Of a DNA stretch of 30,550 nucleotides, positions 25,053 through 30,550 are shown piece by piece (the first letter of the stretch is position 1; each line of letters opens with the position of its first letter). The position numbers were made by a program, and so were the translations under genes. Under the pieces are notes generated by a model, which was not told the DNA's origin, ran no database searches, and saw only the letters and a list, made by a program, of their open reading frames with translations. Source of the DNA: an uncultured Porphyromonadaceae bacterium (GTDB lineage Bacteria; Bacteroidota; Bacteroidia; Bacteroidales; Muribaculaceae); NCBI GenBank assembly GCA_937901905.1, contig CALDIF010000015.1:1-30550 (forward strand). Direction: 5' to 3'.

Positions 25053-25649
25053 TTATTTCTTTTCAACCTTGGTATAGCGCTTGTTCAAGCCTTCAATCAC
25101 CTCGGCAGTGACATCGTATTTCTCGTCAATATACACCGTAGCACTCTTGCGCAACACCATGGTATACCCTTTCTCTCGAGCGAAGTCTTTCATGAAGTTA
25201 GTGATAGAGTCCTGCAACTGAATTTGACTCTGCGCCAGCTCACTCTCGATGCTTTGTTGGAGGGTTGCAAGATAGTTTTGGGCATCGGACTGCATCTTTT
25301 GCAACTTTGCGGCATCGGCATTATAACTTTCCTCGGTCAGGTAGCCGTTATTGCGATACTTGTTTTGCATCTCGGCACCGAATTTATTGATTTGATTACT
25401 GCGTTGTGTTTGAGCCGCGTCAAACTGGTTTTGACGGCGCAACATCGCCTCGTTGATGTCTTTCGCGAGGTTATAATTACTGAGGATAGAGTCCTCATCA
25501 ATGTAGCGAATCGTCATGTTCTCAATGGCGTTTTCGCCACCGTTCACGGCGGCATCGGCAGCCGGCTTGGCAGGCTTGTTGTTGCACGACACAGCGAGAA
25601 GCATCACTGCGCCAAGCATCACACCACTCAGTTGATTGTTGAGTTTCAT
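25053..25649 (-). CDS. OmpH/Skp-family lipoprotein
   Basis: The 198-residue product has a signal with lipobox LAVSC, so Cys22 would be lipidated. An Ala/Pro/Lys-rich linker follows, then an OmpH fold: IRYIDEDSILSNYNLAKDIN, a Gln/Asn/Glu-rich coiled coil (about residues 70-150), and FAREKGYTMVLRKSATVYID with the closing DVTAEVIEGLNKRY. Skp is normally soluble, so a membrane-tethered version is a variation. It may hold clients near a membrane. It is unlinked to the three tandem copies beside bamA and lies 20 bases after a 58-residue membrane protein gene on the same strand. Confidence 0.9.
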   Translation of the reverse strand: MKLNNQLSGVMLGAVMLLAVSCNNKPAKPAADAAVNGGENAIENMTIRYIDEDSILSNYNLAKDINEAMLRRQNQFDAAQTQRSNQINKFGAEMQNKYRNNGYLTEESYNADAAKLQKMQSDAQNYLATLQQSIESELAQSQIQLQDSITNFMKDFAREKGYTMVLRKSATVYIDEKYDVTAEVIEGLNKRYTKVEKK

Positions 25650-25669
25650 TGTCGGTCTTGTATCTCTTT

Positions 25670-25846
25670 TTAAGTGTTATAAAATTCACTGTCTTGCGCA
25701 CAAGTTATGCCACGTCGCTTCATCTCGGGATTGCCATGGATGTGAGTATTCGGGAACCGACCACCCTTGACAAAAAAAATCTTAATCCCGAGCAACACTA
25801 CAGCCAATCCGATCAGCAGGACTGTTATGAGCAACGTTGCCAACAC
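25670..25846 (-). CDS. 58-residue conserved-type membrane protein with GTG start
   Basis: The frame starts at GTG, or TTG one codon later. A stop two codons before the GTG excludes an ATG start. It reads VLATLLITVLLIGLAVVLLG, then IKIFFVKGGRFPNTHIHGNP and EMKRRGITCAQDSEFYNT. One membrane helix is followed by a basic cytosolic tail with the pattern G-x-F-P-N-x-H-I-x-G-N-x-x-M-x-x-x-G-I-x-C-x-Q. I recall this pattern from small uncharacterised proteins of Bacteroidetes, so I regard the gene as real. It ends 20 bases before the Skp-like lipoprotein and probably shares its transcript. Its function is unknown, and the lone Cys and two His in the tail could matter. Confidence 0.75.
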   Translation of the reverse strand: MLATLLITVLLIGLAVVLLGIKIFFVKGGRFPNTHIHGNPEMKRRGITCAQDSEFYNT

Positions 25847-25865
25847 TTGTTAGTTAAATTTTGTG

Positions 25866-25873
25866 CAAATATA
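25866..25873 (-). promoter_or_regulatory. -7 element for the small membrane protein/Skp-lipoprotein operon
   Basis: Read on the minus strand, the site is TATATTTG, an exact TAnnTTTG match, 19 bases before the GTG start. The -33 box is weak. The facing 25874-26001 stretch, the leader of the dipeptidase gene, is AT-rich and has only a near match, TAACTTTA at 25918-25925. Confidence 0.5.
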
Positions 25874-26001
25874 TAAACTCTTTGTGATATTTTGGGTGGC
25901 GTTTCAAATATTTTTCGTAACTTTACCCGTCTTTTAGGTTTTTTTAAACAATTAACGACATTTCGGACACGTTTAAACCATTAAATATTTTTAAAAAGAC
26001 T

Positions 26002-27462
26002 ATGACGATTAAAGACTTGAAACCGGCACTGGTGTGGAACATTTTTGACCAAATCAACCAGGTGCCTCGTCCTTCCAAGAAAGAGGGCAAAATTCGCGAG
26101 TGGCTCATCAAGTTTGCCGTTGAACATGGCTTGGAACACAAGGTCGACGAGATTGGCAACGTTGCAATGTTTCGCCCCGCTGCCCCGGGTCTCGAGAATG
26201 CCCCGGGCGTGATCTTGCAAGCTCACATGGACATGGTTGCCGAGAAGAACAAGGATAGCAACCACAACTTCGACACCGACCCCATCCGCACGATTATCGA
26301 TGGCGAGTGGGTGCGCGCCGATGGCACCACGCTCGGTGCAGACGACGGTATGGGCATCGCCGGTGCCCTCGCCGCACTCACCGACCCCGACTTGCAGGTC
26401 GGACCGCTCGAGGGATTTTTCACCGTTGATGAAGAGACCGGTTTGACCGGAGCGAGCAATGTAGGCGAAGGCATGTTGCGCGGTGACTATCTGCTCAACC
26501 TCGACAGCGAGGACGATGGTGTTATCACCATGAGTTGTGCCGGTGGCGTTGACACTATTGCTGCATTTGACTACACTCCGCAACCCGCCCCCGAGGGGCT
26601 CGAATACTTCGAGATCAAGTTTGCCAAGATGCAAGGCGGACACAGTGGCACCGATATTTGCCTCGAGCGTGGCAGTGCCACCAAGTTATTGGCTCGCCTG
26701 TTGTGGGAAGTCGGGCAAAAGGTTGACTTCGAACTTGCTCACATCGATGCCGGCAACTTGCGCAACGCTATCGCTCGCGACGCCGAGGCTATAATCGGCA
26801 TCAAGCCGGGCGATCGTGAAGCGTTAACTGTTGCTTTCAACATCATCAGCAGTGACCTCAACAACGAGTACGCCAAGTCCGAGCCCGACATGGAAATCAC
26901 CCTCACCGGTGTTGACAAGCCTGCAACAGTTATTGAGAACAAGGTTGCACAAGCTGTCATCAACACCGTGTTTGTAGCACAACATGGTGTGGTTAGCGTG
27001 AGCCTTGAAATACCCGGTTTTACCGAGACCAGCACAAACCTCGCGAGCATCAAGATGCAAGAGGGCAACAAGATCGTTGTCACCACTTCACAACGCAGTG
27101 CTATTGAAAGCCGCAAGTTCGACATCGCCCACCGCATCGAGCAAACCTTCAAGTTGGGTGGTGCTACCGTGTGCCACACCGACGGTTATCAAGGTTGGGC
27201 ACCCAATGCCAACAGCCGCATTCTTAAGACTGCAGTCAAGATTTGGCACGACCTCTACGGAGTGGAGCCCAAAGTGGAAGCCATTCACGCCGGTTTGGAG
27301 TGCGGTTTATTCCTCAAGGTGCTGCCCCACCTCGACATGATTTCTTACGGTCCCACACTGCGAGACGTTCACTCGCCCAAGGAGCGCGTACACATTCCCG
27401 CTGTACAAAAGTTCTGGGACTTCACCGTAGGCATTCTCAAGGCTGTTGCTAACGAGAAATAA
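26002..27462 (+). CDS. pepD: Aminoacyl-histidine (Xaa-His) dipeptidase, M20C family
   Basis: The 486-residue cytosolic enzyme hydrolyses Xaa-His dipeptides such as carnosine and related short peptides with two metal ions. The metal and catalytic motifs are in order: LQAHMDMVAEKN (H75, D77), LGADDGMGIA (D114), DEETGLTGA (catalytic E144 and metal E145), NLDSEDDG (D168) and, near the C-terminus, GPTLRDVHSPKERV with the final His ligand. GGHSGTDI and HAGLECGLF are further family blocks. The length matches E. coli PepD (485). It is followed after 21 bases by a strong terminator, so it is probably monocistronic. Confidence 0.96.
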   Translation: MTIKDLKPALVWNIFDQINQVPRPSKKEGKIREWLIKFAVEHGLEHKVDEIGNVAMFRPAAPGLENAPGVILQAHMDMVAEKNKDSNHNFDTDPIRTIIDGEWVRADGTTLGADDGMGIAGALAALTDPDLQVGPLEGFFTVDEETGLTGASNVGEGMLRGDYLLNLDSEDDGVITMSCAGGVDTIAAFDYTPQPAPEGLEYFEIKFAKMQGGHSGTDICLERGSATKLLARLLWEVGQKVDFELAHIDAGNLRNAIARDAEAIIGIKPGDREALTVAFNIISSDLNNEYAKSEPDMEITLTGVDKPATVIENKVAQAVINTVFVAQHGVVSVSLEIPGFTETSTNLASIKMQEGNKIVVTTSQRSAIESRKFDIAHRIEQTFKLGGATVCHTDGYQGWAPNANSRILKTAVKIWHDLYGVEPKVEAIHAGLECGLFLKVLPHLDMISYGPTLRDVHSPKERVHIPAVQKFWDFTVGILKAVANEK

Positions 27463-27482
27463 CAACCTACCGCTTTATCACG

Positions 27483-27510
27483 CGGGGCGCACCCTATTGC
27501 GCCCCGTTTT
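27483..27510 (+). terminator. Rho-independent terminator of the dipeptidase gene
   Basis: CGGGGCGCA (27483-27491) pairs perfectly with TGCGCCCCG (27498-27506) around CCCTAT, followed by four T. The next gene starts only 10 bases later, so some read-through may express it. Confidence 0.9.
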
Positions 27511-27519
27511 CATCTGACT

Positions 27520-28152
27520 ATGAAACAATTTATCTTTCTTCTCGTCACGATCACCATGGCACTGGCGGTCACCGCACAAAGCAGTTTGAGCGAAGCCGAT
27601 TATCGCAAGGTGGCAGACGAACTCGGCATCGAGGTGGCGGCAATCAAGGCTTTAGCATCTATCGAGGGTGGCGGACACGGGTTTTCGGCAGGTGGCAAGA
27701 CCACAATAAATTTCGACTTGAGTGTCTACAAGCGATTGTTGCGTAGTGCCGGCAAGAGTGAAGCGGCGGCACGCAAGGCTTCGCCCATAGCATTCGCTGC
27801 CGTCAATCGTGCGCGTTACGGTGGATATGTCGAGGCGCAACATGCCCGATTGGAGGACGCTTGCCGGTTCGACCGCGAGTTAGCGCTGAAGGCGACTTTT
27901 TGGGGTATGTTCCAAATCGGAGGCTTCAACTATCACTTGTGCGGTTGTGAGAGCGTCGAAGAGTTTGCGCGGCTCAACGGCGAGAGTGAGTTACAACAGT
28001 TGGAGTTGTTCGGTCGCTTCATCAAGCGTGCAGGCTTGGTGAAATACGTCAAGGCTCACAATTGGCAGGGCTTTGCGCGCGCCTACAACGGCGGACGTCA
28101 AGTGAGCACCTATGCCGGCAAACTACAGCGTGCCTACAACCGCTTCAAATAA
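27520..28152 (+). CDS. Secreted N-acetylmuramidase family protein (DUF3380-like)
   Basis: The 210-residue protein has a signal peptide (MKQFIFLLVTITMALAVTAQ) and one domain. The N-terminal part reads DYRKVADELGIEVAAIKALA, then SIEGGGHGF with a likely catalytic Glu (E49). WGMFQIGGFNYHLCGC, LELFGRFIKRAGLVKYVKAH and WQGFARAYNGG match the N-acetylmuramidase (DUF3380) pattern known from phage endolysins and bacterial wall hydrolases. It is expected to cut glycan strands of peptidoglycan in the periplasm. Such domains often come from phage, but codon use looks like its neighbours and no phage genes are near. The start is 10 bases after the dipeptidase terminator, and no separate promoter is evident. 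Confidence 0.86.
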   Translation: MKQFIFLLVTITMALAVTAQSSLSEADYRKVADELGIEVAAIKALASIEGGGHGFSAGGKTTINFDLSVYKRLLRSAGKSEAAARKASPIAFAAVNRARYGGYVEAQHARLEDACRFDRELALKATFWGMFQIGGFNYHLCGCESVEEFARLNGESELQQLELFGRFIKRAGLVKYVKAHNWQGFARAYNGGRQVSTYAGKLQRAYNRFK

Positions 28153-28222
28153 ATTGTTTCATTTCCACATACCACCACGCGTTCACCAATGCAACTCGAG
28201 TGGCGACAGTGCTCGGACTGTA

Positions 28223-28259
28223 AACGAGGGAGTGTCGAACTTTTCGACACTCCCTCGTT
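28223..28259. terminator. Perfect 17-bp hairpin between convergent genes
   Basis: Bases 28223-28239 pair with 28243-28259 around CTT. It lies between the muramidase gene and the stop of the converging Bax-inhibitor gene (28286). There is no long T-run, but AACG/CGTT ends give short T-tracts either way. The flanking 28153-28222 holds nothing else I can recognise. Confidence 0.75.
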
Positions 28260-28285
28260 ATATGATTATCTGTAAGATATAGTCG

Positions 28286-29065
28286 TCAGTCTCGTGACGC
28301 GCCGAAAATGCGTAACAAATAGATAAACAAGTTGATGAAATCAAGATAGAGCATCAATGCTCCCATCGTACTCACCTTACCCGATTGCCCGACATCGGTC
28401 ATTGCTGCCATGTTCTTAATCTTTTGGGTGTCCCATGCTGTGAGACCGACGAATACAGCAACACCGACAAGACTGATAATCCAACCCAGGGTGCTGCTAC
28501 CCAAGAAGATGTTGACAATTGAGGCAATAATCAATCCGATGAGTGCCATGAATAATATTGAACCTATCTTGCTGAGGTCACTCTTGGTCACATATCCGTA
28601 CAATGCCATCGCACCGAACGTACCGGCTGTAATAAAGAAAGTCGATGCTATGGAACTCGTAGTGTAAGCAAGGAAAATCACACTCATGGTCAGACCGTTC
28701 ACCGCACTGTACAAATAGAACAAAGCGGTGGCTACACCGGTACTCATCTTATTGATGGCACCCGAAACAGCAAACACAAGGATCAACTCAACCACGCACA
28801 AACCGATGACAATAAAACTGTTACCGTAAATCAATTCGAGTATTGCCGGTGTACTCGCCGTCAAGAAAGCGATAATTGCCGTTACCAACAAGCCCAAGCC
28901 CATCTTGACGAAGACCTTTTGCATCACAGTGGCAACATACGACGACAACGCGCGGTCTTCTTGAACCTGCAAAGGCGACTGATAACCTTGTTGTCCGTAG
29001 CCCTGTTGTTCATAACCATAGCCCTGACCGGAGTCATAGCCATTTTCATAATAATTGTTGTTCAT
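28286..29065 (-). CDS. Bax inhibitor-1/YccA family membrane protein
   Basis: The 259-residue product starts at MNNNYYENGYDSGQGYG. The frame continues upstream to 29140, but the extra 25 residues do not fit the family. A cytosolic N-terminal tail of about 30 residues is rich in Tyr, Gly and Gln (YGYEQQGYGQQGY). Seven hydrophobic segments follow, with the family's AWDTQKIKNMA near the sixth helix and the C-terminal LYLDFINLFIYLLRIFG. BI-1 family proteins are pH-sensitive calcium leak channels in some bacteria, and YccA modulates FtsH. The role here is inferred. A hairpin at 29165-29224 separates it from the upstream operon. Confidence 0.93.
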   Translation of the reverse strand: MNNNYYENGYDSGQGYGYEQQGYGQQGYQSPLQVQEDRALSSYVATVMQKVFVKMGLGLLVTAIIAFLTASTPAILELIYGNSFIVIGLCVVELILVFAVSGAINKMSTGVATALFYLYSAVNGLTMSVIFLAYTTSSIASTFFITAGTFGAMALYGYVTKSDLSKIGSILFMALIGLIIASIVNIFLGSSTLGWIISLVGVAVFVGLTAWDTQKIKNMAAMTDVGQSGKVSTMGALMLYLDFINLFIYLLRIFGASRD

Positions 29066-29148
29066 TATTTCACTGATTTTAATTGTAAACACACTTGACT
29101 TAAACGGCGATTGTCGGTCGCTGTTAAGTATTCTACTCACACTACTGC

Positions 29149-29224
29149 AAAAAACGTGCCAACTCCTTATCCATAACGTGCCACCACCTTAATTCAGCAT
29201 CAAGGCGGTGACACGTGAATAAGG
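29149..29224 (-). terminator. Probable terminator after the DUF4332-like gene
   Basis: A long imperfect stem is formed by 29165-29190 and 29202-29224: CCTTAT/ATAAGG, ACGTG/CACGT, CACC/GGTG and CCTT/AAGG with small mismatches, around an 11-base loop. On the minus strand it is followed 10 bases later by six T (29149-29154). The gap between hairpin and T-run is longer than usual. Confidence 0.55.
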
Positions 29225-29244
29225 TTAACGCTAACAACGACCTA

Positions 29245-29652
29245 TCAGTAGGTCACACGAGGTTCCAACTCCTTGGCTTGGTCTATCATGCGCTGCAATT
29301 CGCTCTCAACCGGCACAACGCGAGTAAGGTGCTTCTGTTCATTCACCTCAACCAACTTGGCGGCAAGATTGACGGCGACACGATGACGCAACTCCTTGAC
29401 AGTGTCAACACCGGCGGCCTCCAACAACTCGGCAAATTGCGGGCCTATACCCTTGATGCGGAACAGGTCGGCGTGATTGGTCCAACGCAAAATCAGTTTC
29501 TCACTGATACCGGTTGCCTCGGCGAGGTCGGCACGACCCTTGGGGGCGGCACAACGGTCTAACAACTGATCGACAGTTTCAATACCGGCAGCGATGAGTT
29601 TCTCGGCATACACATCACCAACGCCCTCAATGTCAATAATTTTGTAGGTCAT
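29245..29652 (-). CDS. DUF4332-like helix-hairpin-helix protein
   Basis: The 135-residue protein has no signal peptide or membrane helix. Two helix-hairpin-helix units are visible: IEGVGDVYAEKLIAAGIETV at residues 8-27 and RIKGIGPQFAELLEAAGVDT at about 65-84. Each has the G-x-G hairpin followed by a Leu/Ala-rich helix, as in DUF4332. Such units bind DNA backbone in many proteins, but DUF4332 itself is uncharacterised, so DNA binding is inferred. The charged C-terminus ends QAKELEPRVTY. It lies 40 bases after the TerB-like gene and is probably last in an operon with it and the (GQYPQ)n gene. Confidence 0.84.
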   Translation of the reverse strand: MTYKIIDIEGVGDVYAEKLIAAGIETVDQLLDRCAAPKGRADLAEATGISEKLILRWTNHADLFRIKGIGPQFAELLEAAGVDTVKELRHRVAVNLAAKLVEVNEQKHLTRVVPVESELQRMIDQAKELEPRVTY

Positions 29653-29692
29653 AATGGAAAATAGTTAAAGGTTATACAGTAAAAAACAACTA

Positions 29693-30073
29693 TCACGACT
29701 CTCGCAGTGCTTCGGCCCAACGTATCAACGCTTCTTTCTCGGCAGGATGCTCGACACCGTCAGCCTTAATCACACTGTTCACAAATTGGAATAGCGCCAT
29801 CACTATCGCTTGACGATCGTTAGGCGAGGCAAACATTGACAACAACTCACGAGTATCGGCAACAATCTCATCATGAGTAAAGTGTTGTTCAAGAGCATGT
29901 TCAATCATGTCTTTGACCTCAGTTGCATCGCCCACTCGCGACAACTGACCGATATAGTTCTCAACGAAACGACGCTCGCTATCGTCGTAAACACCATCAA
30001 CACAACTGAAATAAAGCCCTGTCTTTGCGACTAACTTCACGATAAGTTCTATGGCTCTTGTATCTTGTTCCAT
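29693..30073 (-). CDS. TerB-like (tellurite-resistance-type) cytosolic protein
   Basis: The 126-residue protein is all-helical by pattern. It has the repeated acidic motif of TerB folds: CVDGVYDDSERRFVENYIGQ near residues 24-43, and KADGVEHPAEKEALIRWAEA close to the end. Both follow the D-G-x-x-x-x-x-E scheme that binds metal ions in TerB. TerB-like domains occur in stress, membrane-surface and phage-defence contexts, so the name does not prove tellurite resistance. It begins 22 bases after the (GQYPQ)n gene and 40 bases before the DUF4332-like gene on the same strand, which suggests cotranscription. Its role here is unknown. Confidence 0.75.
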   Translation of the reverse strand: MEQDTRAIELIVKLVAKTGLYFSCVDGVYDDSERRFVENYIGQLSRVGDATEVKDMIEHALEQHFTHDEIVADTRELLSMFASPNDRQAIVMALFQFVNSVIKADGVEHPAEKEALIRWAEALRES

Positions 30074-30095
30074 CGTATTTAATTATGTTTGCTGA

Positions 30096-30550
30096 TTATT
30101 TTCTCTTGAAAGCGTCGTTCACAGCAGTTTGCCCCATTTGAATTACCGAGACAACTCCTGCTGCCGTGTCACTCACACCTTGCTTGGTTTGTCCGGCGGC
30201 AGCGGCTTGCTGTTGCTGGGGTTGTTGCGTACGTTGGAAACCCTGTCCGGCGGCAGTGGGTTGCTGCTGGGGCTGTTGTGAGGATGTGCTACGATGACGG
30301 AAAGCCTCTTTGCCATCACCCTGCGGATACTGACCCTGAGGATACTGACCCTGCGGATACTGACCCTGCGGATATTGACCCTGCGGATATTGACCCTGAG
30401 GATATTGACCCTGAGGATATTGACCCTGCGGATACTGACCCTGCGGATATTGACCCTGAGGATATTGACCCTGAGGATATTGACCCTGCGGATACTGACC
30501 CTGCGGATATTGACCCTGAGGATATTGACCCTGAGGATATTGACCCTGCG
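30096..30550 (-). CDS. C-terminal part of a protein with a (GQYPQ)n repeat tract (5' end outside window)
   Basis: The frame is open from the right window edge to a TAA at 30096-30098. In reading order it holds at least 15 tandem copies of Gly-Gln-Tyr-Pro-Gln, then GDGKEAFRHRSTSS, two Gln/Pro/Ala-rich stretches each following or preceding AAGQ, and the end VVSVIQMGQTAVNDAFKRK. The tail after the repeats is about 74 residues and largely disordered by composition. The N-terminal domain is not visible, so the protein cannot be named. Pro/Gln/Tyr repeats of this sort act as flexible or phase-separating linkers in other proteins. The TerB-like gene follows after 22 bases. Confidence 0.8.
   Translation of the reverse strand, partial: QGQYPQGQYPQGQYPQGQYPQGQYPQGQYPQGQYPQGQYPQGQYPQGQYPQGQYPQGQYPQGQYPQGQYPQGQYPQGDGKEAFRHRSTSSQQPQQQPTAAGQGFQRTQQPQQQQAAAAGQTKQGVSDTAAGVVSVIQMGQTAVNDAFKRK
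30321..30550. repeat. 15-bp tandem repeat with a 60-bp higher-order period
   Basis: Fifteen full units of ctgNggataNtgacc plus a partial one run to the window edge. Only two positions vary (C/A at base 4 and C/T at base 10). Both are third codon positions, so each unit encodes the same five residues. From 30426 the variants follow a four-unit order that repeats exactly (30426-30485 and 30486-30545). The block 30366-30425 differs from it by one base. Confidence 0.97.

Noticed and set aside
25649..25876. 75-codon plus-strand frame before the dipeptidase gene
   Set aside because: It is antisense to the 58-residue membrane protein, whose translation is far more protein-like.
27520..28152. Prophage endolysin as a sign of a prophage
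   Set aside because: The protein has a bacterial signal peptide, and no holin, structural, integrase or other phage gene is nearby.
29693..30073. Tellurite-resistance operon
   Set aside because: Only a TerB-like domain is present. No TerC, TerD or TerZ homologue is visible, so the resistance label is not supported.
30321..30550. CRISPR-like array
   Set aside because: The units are 15 bp and directly adjacent with no spacers, and they stay in frame as a five-residue protein repeat.

Overview
The window reads as ordinary chromosomal DNA of a member of the Bacteroidales. The Muribaculaceae or a close relative is my best guess, but rank below order is inference. The signs are: a BamA cluster with tandem OmpH/Skp genes and uppS; PorV and cargo with C-terminal sorting domains of the type IX secretion system (T9SS); proteins resembling the Bacteroidales families DUF6242 and DUF6089; a PepO-like M13 peptidase; tRNA without an encoded CCA; and promoters matching the Bacteroidetes consensus TTG-N19-21-TAnnTTTG. 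I saw no phage, transposase, integrase, CRISPR array or frameshifted gene.

Layout. 1-116: 3' part of a tRNA-Arg(CCG) and a long perfect hairpin. 192-8057, all minus strand: an envelope-biogenesis cluster read DUF6242-like lipoprotein, DUF6089-like barrel, uppS, bamA, three skp-like genes, ispF. 8237-12216, plus: an ABC-F ATPase whose promoter lies almost on its start codon, coupled by ATGA to an M13 metallopeptidase. 12217-14637, minus: a 55-residue Cys-rich membrane protein, dut and a TPR protein. 14774-17663, plus: a hemerythrin/RIC-like protein coupled to a LuxR-type regulator with a degenerate receiver, then an MlaE/MlaF-type lipid transporter pair. 17817-18586: a stand-alone TonB C-terminal domain protein and a probable 49-residue membrane protein. 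18712-23333, minus: two T9SS-type secreted proteins and porV. 23664-25846, minus: a GTG-start 58-residue membrane protein, a fourth Skp-like protein (a lipoprotein) and hflX. 26002-28152, plus: an Xaa-His dipeptidase and a secreted N-acetylmuramidase. 28286-30550, minus: a gene with a (GQYPQ)n tract running off the right edge, a TerB-like protein, a DUF4332-like helix-hairpin-helix protein and a Bax-inhibitor-1 family membrane protein.

How the genes work together. The left cluster supplies outer-membrane protein insertion (BamA, with Skp-like chaperones) and undecaprenyl carrier synthesis (UppS, fed by the IspF pathway). PorV and the two neighbouring proteins point to a T9SS exporting surface proteins with dockerin-like and possible cohesin-like modules. 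The hemerythrin, pseudo-receiver and Cys-rich genes look like a small redox, NO or iron response locus.

Nothing here is clearly a new system. The best candidates for undescribed biology are the (GQYPQ)n-TerB-DUF4332 operon, the hemerythrin/pseudo-receiver pair with its divergent Cys-rich mini-protein, and three small membrane proteins of 49-58 residues that simple ORF calling would miss.
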